A stretch of 64,000 nt of DNA, from positions 248,001 to 312,000 of the forward strand of contig NZ_JACHFJ010000003.1 of the NCBI RefSeq assembly GCF_014201825.1, written 5' to 3'. The notes below the pieces were generated by a model. That model worked only from the letters and a program-made list of their open reading frames with translations. It did not search any database and was not told where the DNA came from. Below are positions 47,145-56,177 of this stretch, one piece after another; positions within the stretch are counted from its first letter, which is position 1, and each line of letters starts with the position of its first letter. Origin of the DNA: Acidocella aromatica. Its GTDB lineage: Bacteria > Pseudomonadota > Alphaproteobacteria > Acetobacterales > Acetobacteraceae. A program made the position numbers and the translations under genes.

Positions 47145-49180
47145 GCGAATTTACCTTCGGTAGTCCAGGCGGGAATGGCGGGAGGCGCCGCCTCGGGGAA
47201 TAGCACGCTGCGCAGGCCGGAGAGGTGCATCAGAGCCGTTTTGTGAATGTGTGGGTCATCGACGAGTAGATTGATGGCGTTATCGATCGCCTCGCACAAG
47301 GCGGGCGGCGCCGGGCGGCGTGGATTGCCCCGGTAATGCGCGGCCACGCCGGTGAAGATCGTCTCGCAGGCCATGCGCGCGGTGGGGGAGACGCGCCACA
47401 GTTCATGGTGCAGGCCGAGCATGTCCAGCCCCACGCGCAGATTATTGAGTTCGGCGCGCACGCTTGCATCGGCGTCGATGCCGCGTTGCCCGGCGAGGCG
47501 CGGCAGCATCAGGCCCAGCCGGTCCACCGTAAGGCCGATCAGCACGCTGCCATCCTCCGTGCCGCGCCCCTCGGCGGCACGGGCGATCCCGCGCCAGCTT
47601 GCGCGCATCAGGCGGTCGGCCGTCCAGGCGGCGCCGAAGGAGCGGATCAGCAACGTCATCACCAGCGCGCTGATCAAGCCAAAGATCACGGCGAGCGAGT
47701 TGTTGGCCCAAGCGGGGAAGCTGCCAGTGAAGCCATTTTCCAGCGCCAGCTGGGTGGCGCCGGTGGCGGTGATGTTCATGCCCATCATGAAGGTCTTGGG
47801 GCGGGAGATGAGGACGCCGATCAGCAGGCCCGCAGGCAGCAGCGCCAAGCACAGGCCCTCGAAGGTATAGATGCGGGTGAGCACGGCGTAGTCGTAAATC
47901 CCGACACCGGCGAGGGAGAAGAAGGAGGCCTTCACCATGCTGGCGATGGCCGGTGCCGGGTTGTCCTGCGTCGCGAAGAAGGAGCAGGCGATGGCGACCA
48001 TCACGGCCGCACCCGCGCCGTTGGGCCAGTCGGTCCAGATCCACATGGCGCAGACCAGCAGCACCGCCAGGGCCGCCGCCAAGGCCGAGAGCAGTGCCAG
48101 GGTGTGGTCGCGGTTTTGCACGATGGAGGCGACGAACTCGCGGTCCAGTATGTCGTTGGAGGGCAGCGGGTCGCCATCGCGGATATGCCGGCGGATGGCG
48201 CGCGAATGGCGCACCAAGCTCACCAGCTCCTGCAGCCGCAGCGCCAGGCTGGCGCGCAGAAGCCCGGCCCAGTCGTGCTCATCCTCCTCTTCCAAGGTGA
48301 TGATGTCAGCCACCAGCGCATCGGCGTCTTCCGAGTTGCCCGCCTCCATCCATCGCTTGGTGTCGTCCAGAACGCGCCGCAGCTGCGGGGTGATGGCGCC
48401 GAGGCGTTCCAGCTGCGTCACGCGGGTACCGATCGAGGCCAGAACCGGAACCAGGCTGATGAGGTAGAGGCGTAGCCGGGTGACGTAGCGCACCGCCGAT
48501 TGCATCGGCGAGGTGTCATAGGCAAGCTGGGTGATCAGCCCGGTGATCTCGGTCGTCTCGACGGGCAGGCGGCGGCGGCCCTCGGCGGCGGCGGGGTTGG
48601 CCTCATCGCCGGAGAGCGCGGCAATGGCCCATTCGCGCGCGGGCTTGGCCCAGCCGCCGATGCGCCGGGACAGCACGGGCCCCAGAGCGCGCGGGAAGAT
48701 CAGCGTGCCGACCACGGTGCTGCAGGCGATGCCGATGGAGATTTCCTCCATGCGGGTGACGGCGGTATGGAAGACATGGTCCGGCGTGAACACGGAGGGA
48801 AAGCCGATGATGCCCGCCGTATAGCCAGCCAGCATGGGCAGGTAGGCGCGGGGCGTGCGATCCAGCAGCGAGATGTAGAGGCACATGCCGATCCATAGCG
48901 CCAGCGCCAAGCAGAGCAGCACCGGGGCGTTCACCAGATTGGGTACCATGGCTACCGCCGCCGCGCCGCCGATGAGCGTGCCGACGATACGGTAGAGCGA
49001 CTTGGAGCGCATACCCCCAGCGAAGGGCAGGGAGACGATGTAGGAGGTGGCCAATGCCCAATAGGGGGCGTCCAGCCCAAGCCAGAGCGAAATGTACAAT
49101 GCCGCCATCGCCCCGGCGAAGGTCTTTAGGGCGAAGATGAGCTCGTCCGGTTTGGGGATGATATCCGGCAGATTGGGCAT
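47141..49180 (-). CDS. FUSC/AaeB-family efflux pump (fusaric acid resistance type)
   Basis: The protein has about 679 residues from ATG 49180 (a TTG at 49192 is an alternative). Two blocks of membrane helices flank a large soluble loop (about residues 175-345). The first block has SLWLGLDAPYWALATSYIVSLPFAGGMRSKSLYRIVGT, the typical FUSC/PF04632 start, and the second begins AALAVLLVCAMWIWTDWPNGAGA. Relatives export aromatic carboxylic acids such as p-hydroxybenzoate or fusaric acid. No LysR or TetR regulator is next to it. Confidence 0.9.
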   Translation of the reverse strand: MPNLPDIIPKPDELIFALKTFAGAMAALYISLWLGLDAPYWALATSYIVSLPFAGGMRSKSLYRIVGTLIGGAAAVAMVPNLVNAPVLLCLALALWIGMCLYISLLDRTPRAYLPMLAGYTAGIIGFPSVFTPDHVFHTAVTRMEEISIGIACSTVVGTLIFPRALGPVLSRRIGGWAKPAREWAIAALSGDEANPAAAEGRRRLPVETTEITGLITQLAYDTSPMQSAVRYVTRLRLYLISLVPVLASIGTRVTQLERLGAITPQLRRVLDDTKRWMEAGNSEDADALVADIITLEEEDEHDWAGLLRASLALRLQELVSLVRHSRAIRRHIRDGDPLPSNDILDREFVASIVQNRDHTLALLSALAAALAVLLVCAMWIWTDWPNGAGAAVMVAIACSFFATQDNPAPAIASMVKASFFSLAGVGIYDYAVLTRIYTFEGLCLALLPAGLLIGVLISRPKTFMMGMNITATGATQLALENGFTGSFPAWANNSLAVIFGLISALVMTLLIRSFGAAWTADRLMRASWRGIARAAEGRGTEDGSVLIGLTVDRLGLMLPRLAGQRGIDADASVRAELNNLRVGLDMLGLHHELWRVSPTARMACETIFTGVAAHYRGNPRRPAPPALCEAIDNAINLLVDDPHIHKTALMHLSGLRSVLFPEAAPPAIPAWTTEGKFA

Positions 49181-49316
49181 GATGTCCGGCAAATAGCAAA
49201 AATGGTCAGCGCGATAGACTTAATATTCGCAATCCCGCAATGCGCGGTTATAAGTTCTATATGGAGCCGTGCTATGTCTGCGCCACATCCGGTGGCGCCA
49301 ACAGGACGGAAAGCCC

Positions 49317-50030
49317 ATGACCCGCAAGAACATCGTGATCCTTACCGGTGCCGGCATCTCCGCCGAATCAGGCATCTCCACCTTCCGAGACACCGGCGGG
49401 CTGTGGGAAAACCACCGGCTGGAGGACGTGGCGACGCCGGAAGGCTTCGAGGCCGACCCGCATCTGGTTCATCGCTTCTATAACGCCCGCCGTGCCCAGT
49501 TGCACGAAGTCGCGCCCAATGCCGCGCATTTCGCCCTTGCGGCGCTGGAGCGGGCCTGGGAGGGGCGGGGGGATTTTCTGCTGGTGACGCAGAATGTGGA
49601 CGACCTGCACGAGCGCGCGGGCAGCCGCCGCCTGTTGCACATGCATGGCGAGCTGCGCCGCCTACGCTGCACCATGTGTGAGGAGACACACCCGCACGCG
49701 CAGGATGCCGGGCTGGAGCTGGCCTGCCCGGCCTGCGGGCGCGCGGGCACGATGCGCCCGGACATCGTCTGGTTCGGTGAGATACCTTATCATATGGACG
49801 AGATCGGGGCGGCGCTGGGCGAGGCGGATATCTTCTGCGCCATAGGCACCTCTGGGCTGGTGTACCCGGCTGCCGGGTTCGCGGCGGAGGCCGTGCATAA
49901 CCGGCGCGGCTGCGAGTTATTCGAGATCAACCCCAACCCGACCGGGGTTGAGGTGTATGACCATGTCATCGCCGCACCGGCAACGCACGGTATGGCGGAA
50001 TTGTTGCGGTTGTTGGGCGTGGAGGACTAG
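49317..50030 (+). CDS. cobB: NAD-dependent protein deacylase, sirtuin (CobB, class III)
   Basis: The 237-residue sirtuin has the NAD site ILTGAGISAESGISTFRD, TQNVDDLHERAG, catalytic HMHGEL, the zinc cysteines CTMCEE and CPACGRAG, and the RPDIVWFGEIPY and GTSGLVYPAAGF motifs. RFYNARRAQL carries the Tyr-x-x-Arg pair that class III sirtuins use to bind succinyl or malonyl lysine, so it likely removes succinyl as well as acetyl groups. Start chosen at ATG 49317 with GGACGGA upstream; the frame extends further only through GTG codons. Confidence 0.95.
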   Translation: MTRKNIVILTGAGISAESGISTFRDTGGLWENHRLEDVATPEGFEADPHLVHRFYNARRAQLHEVAPNAAHFALAALERAWEGRGDFLLVTQNVDDLHERAGSRRLLHMHGELRRLRCTMCEETHPHAQDAGLELACPACGRAGTMRPDIVWFGEIPYHMDEIGAALGEADIFCAIGTSGLVYPAAGFAAEAVHNRRGCELFEINPNPTGVEVYDHVIAAPATHGMAELLRLLGVED

Positions 50031-50078
50031 GCGCGGTTTTGCCACGCGGCGTTTGGCCGCGTGGCAAGGACGAGTAGC

Positions 50079-50492
50079 TTAGACGGCGCTTTCGATCAGC
50101 GGCATCGCCATGCGGGACTTGGCCAGCACCATGCCGATATTGGCGGTGTTGCGGCACACGAACACGCCCACGTAATCCTGGTACTTCTTGCCGCGGATGA
50201 AGACGTGGATGTTGTTGTCGCTGTTGACGATGAACTCCTGGAAGTAATGGCGGGCGGACTCCACCCCCCGCGCGCGCTTCCAGATCGCCTCGACGGTGGC
50301 GACATTGGGGCCCTGGAACAGGTCCGAGGTGGCGGCGGCGACGAGATCGACCACTTCGCGCGGGTGGGAATCAACGGTCTTGATGCTGAGCAGGAAGCCG
50401 GACCCGACATCGATATAGCCGGCGGCGATGCATTCGGGGATGGTCGCGATCGATTGGGTCACAGCCGCATCGAGATTCGAGGTGGTGCTCAT
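50079..50492 (-). CDS. Small soluble protein of unknown function, possibly roadblock/LC7-like
   Basis: The 137-residue protein starts MSTTSNLDAAVTQSIATIPECIAAGYIDVGSGFLLSIKTVD and ends ANIGMVLAKSRMAMPLIESAV. Its order of helix-strand pairs (an opening helix with IPE, GYIDVGSGFLLSI, a central helix pair, FIVNSDNNIHVFIRG, VGVFVCRNTANIGMVLAKSR) suggests a roadblock/longin-type fold, but this is by eye only. A good ribosome-binding site (AAGGAGCT) precedes it. It lies 102 bases downstream of the ABC-phosphatase fusion on the same strand. Confidence 0.65.
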   Translation of the reverse strand: MSTTSNLDAAVTQSIATIPECIAAGYIDVGSGFLLSIKTVDSHPREVVDLVAAATSDLFQGPNVATVEAIWKRARGVESARHYFQEFIVNSDNNIHVFIRGKKYQDYVGVFVCRNTANIGMVLAKSRMAMPLIESAV

Positions 50493-50594
50493 CGTCTGGT
50501 AGCTCCTTGTAAGGCTTAATTTTATTGATGGCGGGCAGGGGCCGCTTGTGGCGGCCTCTGGTCCCTTATCGGTTTATCCCCAGACGTTGTTGTC

Positions 50595-52751
50595 TTACGG
50601 CTCTTTGTTGCCGCCGGCCACGCGGTCGCGCAACAGGTTCTGCTCCTGCTGCACTTCGTATTCGGTCAGGAAGTCCTCCTGATCGTCCGACTGCACGAAC
50701 TGGCGGTTGAAGCGGCGGATCTGGTTGAGCGCCCCTTGGGCCGACATGCCCTTCTCCTTCACCAGATAGGCGGCGAGGATGGTACCGGTGCGGCCAAGCC
50801 CGGCCAGGCAGTGCACGGCCAGCACCTTGCCGTTGTCCATCAGCTCGCGCATGCGCCCGACCAGCATGTCCATCTCGGCCGGGGTGGGCGCCTTGCGGTC
50901 GGCGATGGGCAGATGCACGTTCTTCAGCCCGTGCCGGGTCAGGGCGTCCTGCGGGAAATCCTGCTCGGTGAGGGTGATGAGCGTGGTCACGCCGACATTC
51001 TTCAGCAGGTCGAGGTCGTAATCCATATCCGCCGCCACGCCAGGCATTGGCGTCGCGGCGAGGCGTCCTTCCTCGATCCAGACAAAACCGCGCGGGCCGG
51101 AGGAGGCGCCGGGGTAGCGGGTCACCGCCACATGCTCGGGCTGGGCCAGAGCCACGGCCACGGGGGCAAGCATGGCGGGTGCCGGTTCCTCGGCCACGGG
51201 GTCTGGCTCCGGTTCTGGCGCGGGGGCCAGCGCGGCGCGGATTTCCGACTTGATGGCGGCCATGGCATCGGCGGAGAGCGGGGCGGGGGGCTGGACGTGG
51301 TCGGCCAGAACGGCGGCCTGGGCGTCCGGTGCGGGGACAGCCACGCTGCCCGTGGCCACGAACTGCGCCACCACAGGATTGGCGGTGTTGCTGAAGAACA
51401 GATCCGGCGTGGCCTGCTCTTGCACCCGGCCACCGGCGAGCAGGATGATCTCGTTGGAGATCATCTTCGCCTGCTTCTGGTTATGCAGCACTACCAGCAG
51501 CGCGCCATGCGCCCCCAGCGTTTGCAGCAGGTTGAGGACGACATCGGCATCGGCATCGGAGAGGCCGGAGGTCGGTTCGTCGATCATCAGCAGGGCGGAA
51601 TCCGCCGCCGCCTCGCGCAGAATGGTGACGACGCGCTGTGAGAGCGTGTCCAGCTCCATGAACGGCGTGTCGAGCTTGGCGATCATGTTCTCCGCCCCGA
51701 CCTGGCGGAGCCATTGGCTGGCCCAGTCGCGCTGCTCGGCTTCCGGCACGCCTTCCATCTGGCTCTTCACGTGGAATAGCAGGCTCTCCAGCGCCGAGCG
51801 CTGGGTGAGCTGGATTCGCTGCGCGACCAGCAGCGGGCGGTTTTCCATCGTGATGGGCTGGTCCTTGAACAGCGCCTCGCCCCAGCTCTTGAACAGGGCG
51901 TTCTGGCCGTACAGCCCGGCGAGCGAGCGCAGCAGGGTGGATTTGCCGGTACCGACCGGACCCATGAGCGTGGTGATGCCCTGGGCCGGGATGGCCAGCG
52001 TGACATTGTCGAGGATCACCTTGCCGCCGAATCCGACACCAAACCCGGCGCAGGTGAGGATGGCGGCGGCCGGAGCTGGCTGCGGCGCCGGTTCGGGCGG
52101 AAGCTCAAACACAGGCTCCGGCTCGGGTTTGGCCACAGGATGCAGGTCGAGAGGGGCTTCCTCTTCTGATAGCGCCGCCACGGACTCGGCTTCCACCGGC
52201 TCGGGCGGCAGGTCGATATGTTCTAGTATGGCGGTGGGATGCGGCTCGGTGATCGGCTCCAGCCGGGGGTCCACCCTGAGATCCTGCGTCAGTTCCTCGG
52301 GCTCGGGCGGCAGGTGCAGGTAATCGAGCAGCGGCTTTTCCTCGGCGGGCTCAGCCGGCAGGAAGGCGATTTCCGGCTTTTTCCTGTTCTTCTTGTCCTT
52401 GACCTTTTTGAAGTGCCGTTCGAGTTCGGCCAGTTCGCTCTCGCGCGATTGCTGGGGGCTGGCGCTGGCGGTCTCGGGGACGAAGCGCAACTCCTCACCG
52501 CTTGTGGTGAGCGTGAAGATGGACGTGTCGATCGGCCTCTCCTCCCGCCGCCGTCGGCGCGCCCGGCGCACGAGGTCCAGAAGCAGGAGGACGATGCCAA
52601 AGCCGAGAACGCCCAGCCCGATGTAGAGAATTTGTACTTCGTTCTTCAAAACCCGACCAGCCCCTGTGCTGACGGATATTTGTCGTTTGCCAGCGGCAAT
52701 CAGCTTCCAGGCAGAGCCTCGGATAAAGCATATTGACGCACGGCTAACCAA
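50595..52751 (-). CDS. Membrane-anchored fusion of an ABC-type ATPase domain with a dual-specificity phosphatase
   Basis: The open frame encodes up to 718 residues; TTG 52649 (MKNEVQILYIGLG, 684 residues) may be the true start. Order: a membrane helix (ILYIGLGVLGFGIVLLLLDLV), an acidic Pro/Glu-rich linker of about 170 residues, an ABC ATPase (Walker A GPVGTGKSTLLRSLAGLYG, Walker B ALLMIDEPTSGLSDADADVV, switch His in VVLHNQ), an Ala/Pro linker, and a tyrosine/dual-specificity phosphatase with LPIADRKAPTPAEM and the P-loop VHCLAGLGRTGT. The ABC signature LSGGQ is degenerate (DTLSQRVV). The ABC part is closest to PstB-like subunits. No permease is adjacent. Confidence 0.85.
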   Translation of the reverse strand: MVSRASICFIRGSAWKLIAAGKRQISVSTGAGRVLKNEVQILYIGLGVLGFGIVLLLLDLVRRARRRRREERPIDTSIFTLTTSGEELRFVPETASASPQQSRESELAELERHFKKVKDKKNRKKPEIAFLPAEPAEEKPLLDYLHLPPEPEELTQDLRVDPRLEPITEPHPTAILEHIDLPPEPVEAESVAALSEEEAPLDLHPVAKPEPEPVFELPPEPAPQPAPAAAILTCAGFGVGFGGKVILDNVTLAIPAQGITTLMGPVGTGKSTLLRSLAGLYGQNALFKSWGEALFKDQPITMENRPLLVAQRIQLTQRSALESLLFHVKSQMEGVPEAEQRDWASQWLRQVGAENMIAKLDTPFMELDTLSQRVVTILREAAADSALLMIDEPTSGLSDADADVVLNLLQTLGAHGALLVVLHNQKQAKMISNEIILLAGGRVQEQATPDLFFSNTANPVVAQFVATGSVAVPAPDAQAAVLADHVQPPAPLSADAMAAIKSEIRAALAPAPEPEPDPVAEEPAPAMLAPVAVALAQPEHVAVTRYPGASSGPRGFVWIEEGRLAATPMPGVAADMDYDLDLLKNVGVTTLITLTEQDFPQDALTRHGLKNVHLPIADRKAPTPAEMDMLVGRMRELMDNGKVLAVHCLAGLGRTGTILAAYLVKEKGMSAQGALNQIRRFNRQFVQSDDQEDFLTEYEVQQEQNLLRDRVAGGNKEP

Positions 52752-52820
52752 ATATCCATAATTGGAGGGTTTGCGCGCCTCCTTACAGGATGAAAGTTGG
52801 ACGGCTAGCCCGCACGGATT

Positions 52821-52888
52821 TTAAGTTACAAGCTCTATAGAGCTTTGAAAAGGCAAGTGACGGGTGAATAAAGATTAAGTTACAGCTT
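52821..52888. repeat. Palindrome and direct repeats upstream of the ABC-phosphatase fusion
   Basis: TTAAGTTACA occurs twice in the same orientation (52821-52830 and 52875-52884), both followed by AGCT or GCTT. Overlapping the first copy is a perfect 16-bp palindrome, AAGCTCTATAGAGCTT (52830-52845). This AT-rich 215-base gap between tRNA-Ser and the fusion gene has no gene I can support, apart from a 19-codon open frame on the minus strand from ATG near 52761. Confidence 0.5.
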
Positions 52889-52919
52889 GGTAACCAACGT
52901 GTCTTTGAAAAATGCCCAG

Positions 52920-52954
52920 AAAAAACGAACACTTCGGTGGGTGTCTCGTTTTTT
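52920..52954 (-). terminator. Terminator of tRNA-Ser
   Basis: AAAAAACGA (52920-52928) pairs with TCGTTTTTT (52946-52954), with ACAC/GTGT inside and a CAC-TTCG-GTG tip. It begins about 12 bases after the tRNA end on the minus strand and could work in both directions. Confidence 0.75.
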
Positions 52955-52965
52955 GTTTGTGCAGG

Positions 52966-53056
52966 TGGCGGAGAGACAGGGATTCGAACCCTGGGTACGC
53001 TATTAACGTACACACGCTTTCCAAGCGTGCGCCTTAAGCCGCTCGGCCATCTCTCC
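52966..53056 (-). tRNA. tRNA-Ser (anticodon GGA)
   Basis: The minus-strand RNA starts GGAGAGA and ends TCTCTCC-G-CCA with CCA encoded. The D-arm is TGGCCGAGCGGCTTAAGGC, the anticodon stem-loop CACGCTTGGAAAGCGTG gives GGA, a long variable arm (TGTACGTTAATAGCGTAC) marks a class II tRNA, and the T-arm is CAGGGTTCGAATCCCTG. Length 91 bases. Confidence 0.96.
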
Positions 53057-53109
53057 AGCTCGGCGTGGGGGCACTCTCTAGCGAAAGCAAAGCCCCCTGC
53101 CAAGAGGCT

Positions 53110-54915
53110 TTAAGCATCCATTTTAAGTGCGGCGAGGAATGCGCTCTGCGGGATCTCCACTTTGCCGAACTGGCGCATGCGCTTCTTGCCCTCTTTCTGC
53201 TTTTCCAACAGCTTGCGCTTGCGGGAAATATCGCCGCCATAGCATTTGGCCGTCACGTCCTTGCTCAGCGCCGAGATGGTTTCGCGGGCGATGACGCGCC
53301 CGCCGATGGCCGCCTGGATGGCGATCTTGAACAGCTGCTTGGGGATGAGGTCCTTGAGCTTGCCGCAGATGGCGCGCCCGCGCGTTTCCGCCTGGGAGCG
53401 GTGGGCGATGAAGGAGAGCGCGTCCACCGGCTCGGCATTTACCAGGATGGAGATCTTCACGAGATCAGCCTCGGCGTAATTGTCCATCTGGTAGTCGAAA
53501 CTCGCATAGCCGCGGCTCACCGATTTCAGGCGGTCGTAGAAGTCGAAGACCACCTCGTTCAGTGGCAGGCGGTACACGGCCATGGCGCGGTTGCCGACAT
53601 AGGTCAGGTCCAATTGCTGGCCGCGGCGCTCGGAGCAGAGGGTGAGGATGGAGCCGAGATAGTCATCCGGCACCATGATGGTGGCCTTGATCCAGGGCTC
53701 CTCGATATGGTCGATAACCGAGCCGTCCGGCATGTCGGCCGGGTTGTGCAGCTCCTCCATCTCGCCGTTGGACTTGAAGATATGATAGACCACCGACGGC
53801 GCGGTGGCGATCAGGTCGAGGTCGAACTCGCGGGAGAGGCGCTCCTGGATGATCTCCAGATGCAGCAGCCCGAGGAAGCCGCAGCGGAAGCCGAAGCCCA
53901 GCGCCGCCGAGGTTTCGGCCTCGTAGTGGAAGCTGGCGTCGTTGAGGCGCAGCTTGCCCAGGGAGTCGCGGAGCTTCTCGAAATCGTCGGCGTCCACGGG
54001 GAACAGGCCGCACCACACCACCGGCACCGAGGGCTTGAAGCCCGGCAGAGCCTCGGGAGCAGGGCGGCGGTCCTCGGTGATGGTGTCGCCCACGTTGCAA
54101 TCGGCCACGGTCTTGATGGCGGCGGTGATGTAGCCCATCTCGCCCGGCCCAAGCTCCTCCACCGGGCGCATGCGGGGGGTGAACACGCCAATCTGCTCCA
54201 CCGGATGCACCGCGCCCGTGGACATCATGCGGATCTTCTGGCCCTTCTTCATCACGCCATTCTTGATGCGCACCAGGATGACCACGCCAAGATACTGGTC
54301 GTACCAGCTATCCACCAGCAGGGCCTGAAGCTCGGCCTTGGCGTCGCCCTTCGGCGGTGGCAGGCGGGTAACGAGCGCTTCCAGCACGCCCTCGATATTC
54401 AGGCCGGTCTTGGCGGAAATCTCCACCGCGTCCGAGGCGTCGATGCCGATCACGTCCTCGATCTGCTGCTTCACTTTCGGCACGTCGGCGGCGGGAAGGT
54501 CGATCTTGTTCAGAACTGGCACGATCTCGTGATGCGCGTCGATGGCCTGGTACACGTTGGCCAGCGTCTGCGCCTCCACGCCCTGGGAGGCGTCCACCAC
54601 CAGTAGCGAGCCCTCGCAGGCGGCGAGCGAGCGGCTGACCTCATAGGCGAAGTCCACATGGCCTGGGGTGTCCATGAGGTTGAGGACGTAGGTCTTGCCG
54701 TCCTTGGCGGGGTAGCTCAGGCGCACGGTCTGCGCCTTGATGGTGATGCCGCGCTCCTTCTCGATGTCCATGTTGTCGAGCACCTGCTCGGTCATCTCGC
54801 GCGCGGTCAGGCCGCCGCAATGCTGGATCAGCCGGTCGGCCAACGTGGATTTGCCATGGTCGATATGCGCGATGATGGAGAAGTTGCGGATCAGGTCGAG
54901 AGGTGTGCCGGTCAT
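53110..54915 (-). CDS. lepA: Elongation factor 4 (LepA)
   Basis: This 601-residue GTPase back-translocates or helps assemble ribosomes. GTPase motifs are [15 protein letters not shown] (G1), GITIKAQTV (G2), [15 protein letters not shown] (G3) and NKIDLPAAD (G4). LepA-specific C-terminal features include [11 protein letters not shown] and [35 protein letters not shown]. It lies 54 bases from tRNA-Ser and 113 bases after asd, from which it is separated by a terminator. Confidence 0.97.
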   Translation of the reverse strand: MTGTPLDLIRNFSIIAHIDHGKSTLADRLIQHCGGLTAREMTEQVLDNMDIEKERGITIKAQTVRLSYPAKDGKTYVLNLMDTPGHVDFAYEVSRSLAACEGSLLVVDASQGVEAQTLANVYQAIDAHHEIVPVLNKIDLPAADVPKVKQQIEDVIGIDASDAVEISAKTGLNIEGVLEALVTRLPPPKGDAKAELQALLVDSWYDQYLGVVILVRIKNGVMKKGQKIRMMSTGAVHPVEQIGVFTPRMRPVEELGPGEMGYITAAIKTVADCNVGDTITEDRRPAPEALPGFKPSVPVVWCGLFPVDADDFEKLRDSLGKLRLNDASFHYEAETSAALGFGFRCGFLGLLHLEIIQERLSREFDLDLIATAPSVVYHIFKSNGEMEELHNPADMPDGSVIDHIEEPWIKATIMVPDDYLGSILTLCSERRGQQLDLTYVGNRAMAVYRLPLNEVVFDFYDRLKSVSRGYASFDYQMDNYAEADLVKISILVNAEPVDALSFIAHRSQAETRGRAICGKLKDLIPKQLFKIAIQAAIGGRVIARETISALSKDVTAKCYGGDISRKRKLLEKQKEGKKRMRQFGKVEIPQSAFLAALKMDA

Positions 54916-54966
54916 GGGGGAGCTTTACGCGAAAAGGGGGGCGGCTGTCATGGGCCGCGTTGCATG

Positions 54967-54995
54967 AAAAAGGGGCCCCGGACGAGGCCCCTTTT
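54967..54995 (-). terminator. Terminator of asd
   Basis: On the minus strand AAAAGGGGCC (from 54995) pairs with GGCCCCTTTTT (54977-54967) around an 8-base loop. The T-run serves the asd transcript; the A-run on the other side makes it nearly symmetrical. It lies 33 bases after the asd stop. Confidence 0.85.
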
Positions 54996-55028
54996 CTTAT
55001 GTCATGGCGGATGCCGGAAGATGCGGCG

Positions 55029-56060
55029 TTACGCCGCCTTCTTGGCCAGCAGCCCCTGGGCGATCAGCGCCTCGGCGATCTGCACGGCGTTGAGGGCAGC
55101 ACCCTTGCGCAGATTGTCGGACACACACCAGAAGGCGAGGCCGTGCGGCACGGTCGGGTCGCGGCGGATGCGCGAGACGAACACCGCGTCCTCGCCCTTG
55201 CACTCGATCGGCGTGGTGTAGCCGCCCGGCACGTGCTGGTCCTCGACGATGATGCCCGGCGCCTTGCTCAGCAGCTTGCGGGCCTCGGCCACGTCCACCG
55301 GGTTTTCGAACTCGGCATACACGGCCTCGGAGTGGCCGATGAACACCGGCACGCGTACGCAGGTGGCGATGACCGGCACGTTCGGGTCGAGGATCTTCTT
55401 GGTCTCGACGGCCATCTTCCACTCTTCCTTGGTGGCGCCGTCATCCATGAACACGTCGATCTGCGGGATGCAGTTGAAGGCGATGTCCTTCTGGAACACC
55501 TGCGGCTTGCCGTGGTCGTTCACGAACTGCACCTTGGTGTTGTTGTAGAGCTCGTCCATGCCCTCTTTGCCCGCGCCGGACACGGACTGGTAGGTGCTCA
55601 CCACCACGCGCTTGATCTTGTACTTCTCGTGCAGGGGCTTGAGCGCCACCACCATCTGGATGGTCGAGCAGTTGGGGTTGGCGATGATGTTCTTCTTGGC
55701 GAACTTCGCGAGGTCATGCGGGTTCACCTCGGGCACCACCAGCGGCACGTCCGGGTCCATGCGGAACTGGGAGGTGTTGTCGATGACCACGCAGCCCTGC
55801 GCCCCCGCGCGCGGGGCGTGGACGGCGGACACCGAGGCGCCGGGGGAGAACAGGCCGATATCCCAGCCGGTGAAGTCGAAGGTCTCGAGGTTCTGCACCT
55901 TCAGCACCTTGTCTTCGCCGAAGGAGACTTCCTGCCCGGCGGAACGGCCGGAGGCGAGGGCGGCGACTTCCGACACGGGGAAGTTGCGCTGCGCGAGGGT
56001 TTTGAGGATTTCGCGCCCAACCGCACCGGTGGCACCGACAACCGCAACCCTGTAAGACAT
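55029..56060 (-). CDS. asd: Aspartate-semialdehyde dehydrogenase
   Basis: The 343-residue NADPH enzyme reduces aspartyl phosphate for lysine, threonine, methionine and cell-wall diaminopimelate. The start is ATG 56060 (SYRVAVVGATGAVGREIL, Rossmann site). The catalytic cysteine is in NPNCSTIQMV, with YQSVSGAGKEG and the substrate-binding RVPVFIGHSEAVY. Longer frames continuing upstream have no family similarity and overlap the divergent MFS gene. Confidence 0.97.
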   Translation of the reverse strand: MSYRVAVVGATGAVGREILKTLAQRNFPVSEVAALASGRSAGQEVSFGEDKVLKVQNLETFDFTGWDIGLFSPGASVSAVHAPRAGAQGCVVIDNTSQFRMDPDVPLVVPEVNPHDLAKFAKKNIIANPNCSTIQMVVALKPLHEKYKIKRVVVSTYQSVSGAGKEGMDELYNNTKVQFVNDHGKPQVFQKDIAFNCIPQIDVFMDDGATKEEWKMAVETKKILDPNVPVIATCVRVPVFIGHSEAVYAEFENPVDVAEARKLLSKAPGIIVEDQHVPGGYTTPIECKGEDAVFVSRIRRDPTVPHGLAFWCVSDNLRKGAALNAVQIAEALIAQGLLAKKAA

Positions 56061-56177
56061 GACCAAAACTCCAAACTGAAGAAAAGTGCAGGGTGGAGTA
56101 GGGCCAAAGACGGCAAAGTGCAAGCGGGGCGCCCGAATCGCCCTGGCTTTGGGCGGCATGGCTGCTACAACTTTCTT

